This document shows positions 53,237 through 61,379 of a DNA stretch of 64,000 nucleotides, piece by piece. The notes under the pieces were generated by a model. It was not told where the DNA came from and ran no database searches. It saw only the letters and a list, made by a program, of their open reading frames with translations. Position 1 is the first letter of the stretch; each line of letters starts with the position of its first letter. The stretch spans positions 18,967-82,966 of the forward strand of contig NZ_LAJC01000017.1 in assembly GCF_000981225.1 (NCBI RefSeq). Direction: 5' to 3'. The stretch comes from Allosalinactinospora lopnorensis. Its GTDB lineage: Bacteria; Actinomycetota; Actinomycetes; Streptosporangiales; Streptosporangiaceae. The position numbers and the translations under genes are program-made.

Positions 53237-55285
53237 CTACCCGTCTTCCCCCGCCTCGCGCGCCCGCCGCCACCACTCCTCGGCCTCCCTCGCGCGGCCG
53301 GCCTCCGCCAGCAGCACACCGAGGTTTTTCATAGCGATGGCATGGCCAGCATCGGCGGCCCGGCGCCACCACTCCTCGGCCTCCTCACGTTGTCCGTCCT
53401 CATACAGTCGCGCGGCGTGATTATGCATCGCCACGGTGTGGCCAGCCTCGGCGGCCTTCCTCTGCCACTGCTCACCGCACTCGTTGCGTCCCTGTTCTGC
53501 CAGCAGCACGCCCAGATTGCTCATCGCACCCGGGTTGCCCCTCTCGGCGGCGGCCCGCAGCCACCCCTCGGCCTCCTCGACGGTGCCGCCTTCGTGCCTC
53601 AACAGCAGGCCGAGATTGCTCATCGCGGCGGTGTGGCCCTCCTCGGCGGCGGCCCGCAGCCACCCCTCGGCCTCCTCGACTCGTCCGCCTGCGTACAGCA
53701 AGTTTCCGAGGTTGTTCCCCGCGGCGGTGTAGCCCGCCTGGATGGCTTCGCGGTACCAGACCTGGGCATCCTCGGCGCGCCCACCAACATCCAGCAGTAC
53801 ACCGAGGTTGAACATCGCGAGGGGGTTGCCAACTTTGGCGAGGGGGGTCCAAGCCCTCTCGGCGATCGCCGATTGCCCGGCGGTGTAGGCGGTGACGCCG
53901 ATCGCGAAGCGGTCCTCGCCACCCGCCCAGCCGAGTGCTGCCCGCCAAACGCCCTCGGGCATCGGCGCCTCACTCGTGAGATAGTCGAAAGCCCGCCAGT
54001 GCCCGTTGTCGTGGTCGGCGGGTACCAGCAGCCCGGCCACCCCGCTGCGCACCCGCGTAGCCCACGCCCACGCCTCTTCGGGATCCTCGGGGACGGGTGG
54101 CGGGACTGGTAGGTAGAGTTCGGCGACCTCCTCGATCTGAGCACGGGTCAACGGCACCGAGAGGCCGGTGCGGGTCAGGTCCACTGCGGCCGCCACCAGG
54201 GCATAGCCGCGCGGATAGCCGGTGTCGGGGCCGTGCTTCCAGTCCCGGTCCAGTTCGGGGCCGGCCGCCAGGTACTCGGCCACCCCGAAGCCTGTCTGTT
54301 CAGCGGCGTCGGCCAAGCGGTCGTCGCCGCTGCGAGCAGCGCGGTCGCGCTCCCCGGAACTCCATCTGCGGTCGAGGACCACGGCGGGGGGCTTGAGGAC
54401 GGTATAGCCCACGGTTCGGTCGTCGGTGTCGGCGGCCGCGGGCTTCAGGGCGTTCAACTGCCTGAGGCGGATGGTGGCCGCCACCACCGCCCCAGCCGCG
54501 CCCAGCTCGTCGATCAGGGCCGGATCCAGGTGGGCGTGGGGCAGGTGGCGGTCGAGGTCGTCGAACCAGACCACCCATCCGTGCGGCGCGTTCTCCGCGC
54601 TCTGCTTCAGCCACCGGGGCAGATGAGAGAGGTCGGCCTCCTCGGGCGGGGCCACCAGCATCCGCTCAGGCAGAACGCGCGCCAGCGCGGCCGCTAACGC
54701 GCGGGTCTTGCCGGCTGTGGGGGCACCGGCCACCAGCACCAGCCCTCCGCGCGGGTCGGCCGCCGCGGTGGTCAGGCGAGCATCGAGGTCGGTGTCGGCG
54801 TCGCGGGCCACATAGGGCGGCTGTCGGCCACCGTTGGCACCGGGGCGGGCGGCGTGCGCACCGAGCCGATCCGGGTCGGCCTCGGCCACACGTACGGCCG
54901 TGTCCAGCCAGCCCGGCGCCGCAGAGTTTTCGGCAGGCGGACCGCTGGCAGGGGCCGTCCCGTAGTGCTGGTGGATCGTGGGGGAATCGCCGGTCACCTG
55001 GGTGGTGGGGCTATGGTCGCCAGTGGTCTGAGCGACTGGCCCGCTACCGGTGGTGGCCTGCTGCGCAGTGCCCGGATTGTCGCCCGCGACTTGAGAAGCG
55101 GCCTCGTTGTCGCGCGAGGCGAAGAACAGCACTGCGGAGACCGCTGCGAGCGCGAAGCTGCCGATCCCGGCGAGATTGTTCAGGTCGCCCAACCCGCTGA
55201 CGCCAGGCACATATTTGTGTGCCGCCCATAGCAGCCCCAGCGCCGTGGCGAGTGTGAGCACCGTCCATGCGAGGTTCCGCAGCAT
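53237..55285 (-). CDS. Membrane-anchored NTPase with Sel1-like repeats
   Basis: 682 residues. Two N-terminal membrane helices (LAWTVLTLATALGLLWAAHK; IGSFALAAVSAVLFFAS), a Thr/Gly/Asn-rich segment (GSGPVAQTTGDHSPTTQVTG) ending in IHQHYG, which echoes HEHHYG of the 38342 STAND protein. NTPase: LVLVAGAPTAGKTRALAAAL (P-loop GAPTAGKT), WVVWFDDLDRHL (Walker B), VVAATIRLRQLNAL. The C-terminal about 200 residues hold six or more Sel1-type repeats with NLG-LL core (NPLAMFNLGVLLDVGGRAED; HTAAMSNLGLLLRHEGGTVE). Likely a membrane sensor NTPase of the STAND type. Its end overlaps the ParA relic. Confidence 0.75.
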   Translation of the reverse strand: MLRNLAWTVLTLATALGLLWAAHKYVPGVSGLGDLNNLAGIGSFALAAVSAVLFFASRDNEAASQVAGDNPGTAQQATTGSGPVAQTTGDHSPTTQVTGDSPTIHQHYGTAPASGPPAENSAAPGWLDTAVRVAEADPDRLGAHAARPGANGGRQPPYVARDADTDLDARLTTAAADPRGGLVLVAGAPTAGKTRALAAALARVLPERMLVAPPEEADLSHLPRWLKQSAENAPHGWVVWFDDLDRHLPHAHLDPALIDELGAAGAVVAATIRLRQLNALKPAAADTDDRTVGYTVLKPPAVVLDRRWSSGERDRAARSGDDRLADAAEQTGFGVAEYLAAGPELDRDWKHGPDTGYPRGYALVAAAVDLTRTGLSVPLTRAQIEEVAELYLPVPPPVPEDPEEAWAWATRVRSGVAGLLVPADHDNGHWRAFDYLTSEAPMPEGVWRAALGWAGGEDRFAIGVTAYTAGQSAIAERAWTPLAKVGNPLAMFNLGVLLDVGGRAEDAQVWYREAIQAGYTAAGNNLGNLLYAGGRVEEAEGWLRAAAEEGHTAAMSNLGLLLRHEGGTVEEAEGWLRAAAERGNPGAMSNLGVLLAEQGRNECGEQWQRKAAEAGHTVAMHNHAARLYEDGQREEAEEWWRRAADAGHAIAMKNLGVLLAEAGRAREAEEWWRRAREAGEDG

Positions 55286-55490
55286 CCCCCTGATTCTGCC
55301 GTGTTGTGACTGCTGCCCGCCCGTGGTACTCGGGGCTTATCGGAAGCGATAACCCTGGCAAAACGAGCACCGTCGGCGGGGTGCGGCTACAGCGCCGCCC
55401 CCGTGAACTGAGACGGCAAACACTGGGGACGAACGGCACCACCGCTCGCCGACACCGGGCGGAGGGCCCGCGGTGTGATAGGTCTGGCGC

Positions 55491-58125
55491 GTGACTGCGA
55501 CCCCCCACCCCGATGAGCTCGCCGCGCTGGTGCGGCGCTTGGCTGACCGCAGCAAGCTGCGTTCCGAGGACACACTGCGCTCCGATGTCCGCCAGCTGCT
55601 GCTCACCGGCGGGCTGAACTTGGCCGAGCACGACCTCGACGTCGACCTGGAGGCACCGGTGGGGGACCGGCGCCGCATCGACGTCGAGGTGGGCTACACC
55701 GTCATCGAGACCAAGCGGGACCTGCGCAGCAGTGCGGTTCTCGCCGACGCCCTCGTCCAGCTCCAGGGGTATGTGGCCGCGCGCAGCCACCAGAGCGGGC
55801 AGCGCTACGTCGGCGTGCTCACCGACGGCGTCGACTGGCGCGCTACCACCTGCGCGGCGAGGAGCTGGCCGAGGCCACCCGCTTCACGCTCAAACCGCGT
55901 ACCGACCCCCTTGAGCTGCTGGTGTGGCTGGAAGGCGTGCTGGCCACCCGCCAGGACATCGTGCCCACCCCCGGAGAGATCGCCCGCCGCCTGGGCGCTA
56001 CCAGCGCCTCCCACGAACTGGACCGCGCCGCCCTGGCCGCCTTGTACGAGCAGTTCCAGCACGAGCCCACCGTGCAGATGAAGCGCCAGCTGTGGGCGCG
56101 GCTGCTGCGCAGTGCGCTGGGCACCCAGTTCCGTGATGACGACGCGCTGTTCATCGAGCACACGCTGCTGGTCAACAGCGCCGATGTCATCGCCCACTGC
56201 ATCCTCGGTGTGGACGTCACCGGCCTGCAGCCGGCCACCTTGTTGCTGGGGCGCACCTTCGAGCAGGCCCACATCGCCGGGGTGGTCGAAGCCGACTTCT
56301 TCGACTGGGTGCTGGAGGTTCCCGGCGGCGAGTCGTTCGTGCGCACCCTGACCCGGCGCCTGGCCCGCTTCGACTGGTCGCGCGTCGACCACGATGTCCT
56401 CAAGGTGCTGTATGAGTCGGTCATTGGCACCGAGACCCGCAAGTCGCTGGGGGAGTACTACACCCCCGACTGGCTGGCCCAGCAGGTGGTCGCCGAGACC
56501 GTCACCGACCCGCTGCACCAGCGTGTACTGGATCCCTCCTGCGGCTCGGGAACTTTTCTTTTCCACGCCGCACGCCGCTACCTGCAGGCCGCCGAGACCG
56601 CCGGTATCCCGCTGGCCGCGGCGCTGCACGGGTTGACCGACCACGTGGCCGGCATCGACCTGCACCCGGTGGCCGCCTCCCTGGCCCGGGTGACCTACCT
56701 GCTGGCCATCGGCCGCGACAGACTGACCTCGCCCCAGCGCGGCCCCATCTGGGTGCCGGTCTATTTGGGCGACAGTGTGCAGTGGCAGCAGCGCCTGGAC
56801 CTGTTCGACCAGGGCTATCTGATCATCCGCACCCACAGCGACGGCCAGCTGTTCCAGAGCGAGCTGCGCTTCGCCGAGCACCTGCTCCACGACAGCCGAC
56901 GCTTCGACCAGCTGGTCAACGAACTCGCGGATCTCGCCGCCAAGCCCCGCCAGCCCGGCACCGTGCCCTCGCTCAAAGGGCTGTTCAACCGGCTGGCCAT
57001 CGCCACCGACGACCAGGGCGAGATCACCGCGAACTTCCAGCTGCTGTGCCAGCTGGTTGATGAGGGCCGCAACCACATCTGGAGCTATTACGTCCGCAAC
57101 CTGGCCTGGCCCATGTGGCTCTCGTTGGCCGAGAACCGGGTGGATGTGCTCGTGGGCAACCCGCCGTGGCTGGCCTATCGCCACATGCCCGCCGAGATGC
57201 AGGACTCATTCAAAGAACTCTCCACCGAGCGCGGCCTGTGGCAGGGCGGCGAGGTCACCACCCACCAGGATCTGTCCGGGCTGTTCATCGCCCGCGCCGT
57301 GGAGCAGTACCTGCGCCCCGACGGCAGGTTCGGCTTCGTGGTGCCCAACGCGGTGCTGGACCGGCCCTACTTCGCCGGGTTCCGCAGCGGCCGCTACCAC
57401 ACCTCCACCGAGCACGTCGACGTCGCCTTCACCGGCTCCTGGGACCTGCGCCGCCTGCGACCCCATATCTTCCCCCGCGGCTCCGGCATCGTCTTCGGCC
57501 GACGCACCGCCAGCGGCACCGCCGCGGCCCTGCCCGCACAGACCCTGCGGTGGAGCGGGCGCCTGCCCGCCTAAGCCGAGGACTGGCAGAGCGTGCAGCC
57601 CCATCTGAGGCGCGAGGAAGCCGCACTGGCCCAGGGGCGCGAAGGCGTCGTCGAATCGCCCTACCGACCGCGCTCCTTCAATGGCGCCACGGTGTTCCCC
57701 CGGATGCTGTTCCTGGTCGAGCGCCAAGACGCCGGCCCGCTGGGGCTGGGTGGGGCCGAGTGTCGGTGCGCTCGGTCCGCAGCTCCTATGAGAAGGCCCC
57801 GTGGCGCGATCTGAAAGACCTGGAAGGGGTCGTCGAGCAGGACTTCCTCTACCCGCTCCTGCTGGGCGAGAACGTACTGCCCTACCGGCTGGTACCGCCC
57901 CGCGAGGCCGTGCTGCCCCTGGAGGGCACCACCCTCATGGACAGCCAACACCCCCACCTGAGCCGCTACCCCGACCTCGCCCAGTGGTGGGAGAGCGCCG
58001 AGGAGCTGTGGCAGCGCCACCGCAGCACCGACCGGCTCAGCCTGACCGAGCAGCTGGACTTCCGCCGCAAGCTCACCCACCAGCTCCCGGCGCCGCCGCT
58101 GCGCGTTGTCTACGGCGCCTTATGA
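55491..58125 (+). CDS. Type IIG-like nuclease-methyltransferase, damaged
   Basis: Starts at GTG 55491. N-terminal nuclease-like part with DRRRIDVEVGYTVIETKRDL (D ... E-T-K). The frame is lost near 55843; one C added to GCTAC restores DWRAYHLRGEELAEATRFTL. The methylase follows: YESVIGTETRKSLGEYYTPD, SAM motif VLDPSCGSGTFLFHAARRYL, HVAGIDLHPVAASLARVTYL, catalytic VLVGNPPWLAYRHM, then a specificity-like region. In that frame TAA at 57572-57574 follows RWSGRLPA, with coding sense continuing (AEDWQSVQPHLRREEAALAQ), and another base is missing near 57756 before VRSSYEKAPWRDLKDLEGVV and the end DFRRKLTHQLPAPPLRVVYG. About 878 residues. Fused cut-and-methylate enzymes of this kind act alone. Three lesions, one a stop codon: possibly inactive. 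Confidence 0.75.
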
Positions 58126-58217
58126 AAGCCGCAAGTCCGAGTAGGGGGCCGAGACTGGCAGAAGCTGCTTCTCGCCACTCATAAACTGCGAAGATGCGTG
58201 ACAGGGCTGTGTAGGGA

Positions 58218-59309
58218 TCAGCGCAAGCCAACCGCGCCGTAGTACTGACCTCTGGTCTGCCATCCTTCGTAGTGGCGCACTTTCAGGCCGGTGCGCGGAG
58301 CCTCCAGCATGAGTGTGTCGGAGATGTAGATGCCAACGTGGCCGATTCCCCAGGGCGGGTCGGAGCCGAAGAAGAGCAGGTCCCCTGGTTGGAGGTCGCT
58401 TATACGGTCTGCGGGGATGGCGACGAAGCGTTCGTCGTGTTGGGGTAGCTGGACCTGTTCATAGGTGGTGCGCGGCAGTTCGATTTCGGCGCCGTGGCGG
58501 TAGGCGTAGCGGGTGAGGCTTGAGCAGTCGCACCGGTCACGTCCGGGGAGGTTGCAAGCCCCGCCATAGAGGTAGGGGGTTCCCAGCCATTCCTCGCCCG
58601 CGTCGACGATCGCGTTCCCGCTCGCGCTGTTCTCCCCGCGGGCGCCGCTGTGGCTGCGTGAGGCGTAGCTGTCGGACCAGCGCAGGACATCCTCTACGTA
58701 GGACTGGGAGTTGTTGTAGCGATACAGCGCTTCGCGTAGTTGCTCGCGGTCGGCGAGGTCGCGCTCGGTTTCTCCGCACAGGTGGGCGGCTGCGGTGAGG
58801 GTGGCGTCGTAGATGTTGTTGGGGTTGGTTGCGCCGTTGCCGTTGCCGTCTTGTTTGTAGATCGCCCAGGAGGAGGGCAGGAACTGCATGGGGCCCACGG
58901 CGCGGTCGTATTCGGTGTCGCCGTCCCACTTTCCGTTGTCGGTGTCGGTGATGACCGCGGTGTTTTCCAGGCTTCCGTCCAGACGCGGCCCGTAGAAGGG
59001 CGGGCTGACGTCGCCGTTGGCATCGACCTCGTATCCCTCGAGGTGCATCAGGTGTGTGGATTCGATGCGGCCGATCCCAGCCAGGATGTTCCAGGTGAGG
59101 CCGCTGCACTTTGGGAAGCGCTCCTCAGCCTGATCAGCTGCCTGCTGGTAAGCATCCAGCAGTGTGTCGGGGATCCCCTCAACGCTGACCGGGGTGCCAT
59201 CGCTGGAGGACGAACTGGAGCTTCGTGCGATGAGGACCAGGGCCGGCGCTCCGCACGAGCCCAAGAACAGCAGGAACACAACCGCGGCGGCCAGCCACCA
59301 CTTCTTCAT
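58218..59309 (-). CDS. Bifunctional transglycosylase-NlpC/P60 peptidoglycan hydrolase of the conjugation system
   Basis: 363 residues from ATG 59309, 7 bases after AGGAGAGG. One N-terminal membrane helix (KKWWLAAAVVFLLFLGSCGA). Lytic transglycosylase domain: LAGIGRIESTHLMH with the catalytic Glu, YDRAVGPMQFLPSSWAIY, ALYRYNNSQSYVEDVLRW. NlpC/P60 domain: EWLGTPYLYGGACN, RCDCSSLTRYAYRH with catalytic Cys, LQPGDLLFFGSDPPWGIGHV with catalytic His. Such two-domain wall hydrolases open the cell wall for type IV secretion in Gram-positives. It follows the TrbL-like gene by 13 bases. Confidence 0.9.
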   Translation of the reverse strand: MKKWWLAAAVVFLLFLGSCGAPALVLIARSSSSSSSDGTPVSVEGIPDTLLDAYQQAADQAEERFPKCSGLTWNILAGIGRIESTHLMHLEGYEVDANGDVSPPFYGPRLDGSLENTAVITDTDNGKWDGDTEYDRAVGPMQFLPSSWAIYKQDGNGNGATNPNNIYDATLTAAAHLCGETERDLADREQLREALYRYNNSQSYVEDVLRWSDSYASRSHSGARGENSASGNAIVDAGEEWLGTPYLYGGACNLPGRDRCDCSSLTRYAYRHGAEIELPRTTYEQVQLPQHDERFVAIPADRISDLQPGDLLFFGSDPPWGIGHVGIYISDTLMLEAPRTGLKVRHYEGWQTRGQYYGAVGLR

Positions 59310-59322
59310 GGACGGACCTCTC

Positions 59323-61373
59323 CTACCGGCCACCGGGTCGGCGGGGGCGCCGCTTGCGGATCTGGTCGCGTAGCCGCTCGGCGGCTTGGCGGGCTTGCGC
59401 TGGTGAGTCCGACGCGTCCTTCCCGGCCGCCTCATTGGTGGCAGGCGTGTCGGCAGCGATGCTTGTGCCGCCTTGCCCGCGTGGTGTTTGAGGCGCGCTG
59501 TTCGTGGCCGAGCCGCCGGGGTGAGGTACGCCGACCTGAGGGAGTGGGTGGCGCTGGGAGAGTAGGTCGCGGGTCCGGGTCGCATCGGCATCAGCTGCGC
59601 GGGCACCCTGCAGCGCCCTGGCCGGTGGGGTCTGCGACCAGGCGTCGGCGAGCTGCTTGCCCGTGCTGGCTGTGGTGAGCGCGGCCTTGGCCAGCTTCGC
59701 CTTGGTCATCGCCGAGCGGGTCGTAGCGGCGGCCTTGACCGTGGCAGCGGCCTTGGGAAGGGCGACGGGTGCGCCGACGGTGGCGCCGAAGGCGACCTTG
59801 CCGGTCAGCATGGCGGCCTTGCCGCTGCCCATCAGCACACGTCCGCCGCGGGAGCTGGCCAGGCGCTGCTGGAGTGTGCCCGCGTCGGGACGGAGTTTGG
59901 CCCGTGCCTTGGCTCTGGCCTTCGGTGGGCCCGACCAGGCCTTGTTGGCGATGCGTCCGGCTTGTTTTGCCGGGGCTGTGATCCGGTTGAGCTCGGAGCG
60001 GGCGCCGCGGGCCAGCTCGGCCACCGACGTCGGAGCTATGGCGCCGCCGGTCGGGCCTATCCAGCCCTTGCCGCGGGTGCCGCCCAAGCGGGCCGTTTCC
60101 AGGCGGCGGGAGAGCCTCTGGCTTGCGCGGCTGCCGGCGTTGAGCAGCTTGCGGTGGTAGATCAGGCCGCCGATAGCGGCGATGTCGATCAAAGCGAATC
60201 GGCCGACGAGCGGAAGGCTGTCGCTGGTGGCGGTCATCAGGGCCCGGACGAAGACCGCGAAGATCGCAAGGAACAGGCAGATCGCCACGATGGTCAGTAG
60301 CACCTTGACGACGCCACCGATCCAACGCCACAGCAGCTGGCGTCCTCCTCCCGGAAGGAGGGCGGCCACAAGCGCGATCGGGCACAAGACCACATAGATG
60401 CCTGCGGCCAGGATGGCGACCAGCAGCACGCACACGAGGATGACGATCAGGAGAGTGACCACGCAGGTCGCGCCCAGCAACAGGTAGGCGCCCAGCAGCC
60501 GGTCAACGCTCGGCTCGGCGTTGTAATCGGCCAGTTCCGCACATCCGGCGTCGGTGAGCCGATCACGCGGGTCGGGCGCGTCCCCCCAAGGCCCTTCGCG
60601 GACCAGCTCCTTGTAGGTCTGCAGGCACGGGTCTTCCGGGCCGAGGACATCGCCGTAGTTGAGGGCTTGGTGCGGCTGGATCACGAATGTTTCGACGAGG
60701 ACGTCGGTGAGGGGCTTGGCCGCCTGTTCGGCATCGGTGGAGGCTGACTCGCCCTGGGTCGCGGTGAGAGAGGTCAGGGTGAGGGCGGTGTCTCGGGTGT
60801 GCTGCAGCAGGCCCTGATCGCCGAGCAGCAGGTCCGCGGGACGCGCGAGCACAGTGACCGCCAACGCGGAGATCAGCAGGGTGACCGCGAGTTCGCCGGC
60901 GCCTGAGACGTGCGTCCCCGCATTATCAGCACGCCGCACCAGGCGGCCCCGAACAGCAGAAAGACGGCGGGCAGGCCGAGCCGGTCGATCACGTCGCGCT
61001 GGTAGGTGTCGGCGATGGTGCGGGCGGGTTCCAAGAGCGCTTCTGCGGGACCGAACTCGAAGGCCCAGTTCAACAGCCAGCCGCACGCTCCTACGAGCAT
61101 CCGGTTGGCGGCGAAGGTCGAGTCGGTCAGGAACACCAGCAGTTGGCGGTCCCAGTCGGAGAACCCGCCGGCATCCCCGGTGATGTCGTAGTGGTCTAAG
61201 GGGACACCGTCAGGGTCCTGCGGGACGAAAGGGGCGAGCAGTCCCTCCTGCTCTTGGGGGCTCTCCTGGTTGTCAGGGGTGGGATCTGCTGCGGCGGCCC
61301 CGGGGCAGAGCGCGATGAGCACCGCGGTCATGACAGCGAGGAGGAGGCCTCTACACCAGCGCGGTGTGGACAT
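59323..61373 (-). CDS. TrbL/VirB6-like conjugation membrane protein, with one frameshift
   Basis: Signal peptide at the start (GLLLAVMTAVLIALCPGAAA, then ADPTPDNQ). First frame: LVFLTDSTFAANRMLVGACG, PAVFLLFGAAWCGVLIMRGR. The frame is lost at about 60907; one added base gives GAGELAVTLLISALAVTVLA, RPADLLLGDQGLL, LLGAYLLLGATCVVTLLIVI, LVCVLLVAILAAGIYVVLCP and VKVLLTIVAICLFLAIFAVF, 5-7 membrane helices, followed by a long basic Ala/Lys/Arg tail and a Pro-rich end. About 683 residues. This is the polytopic channel-associated component of actinobacterial conjugation systems. It follows the VirB4-like gene by 6 bases. Confidence 0.72.
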
Positions 61374-61379
61374 CGGCGG

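Noticed and set aside
55805..57184. 459-residue minus-strand reading
   Set aside because: Antisense to the methylase, whose SAM and NPPW motifs are clear on the plus strand.
55491..58125. BREX PglX methyltransferase
   Set aside because: No other BREX genes (PglZ, BrxC, BrxL) in the window and the N-terminal nuclease-like part fits a fused type IIG-like enzyme better.
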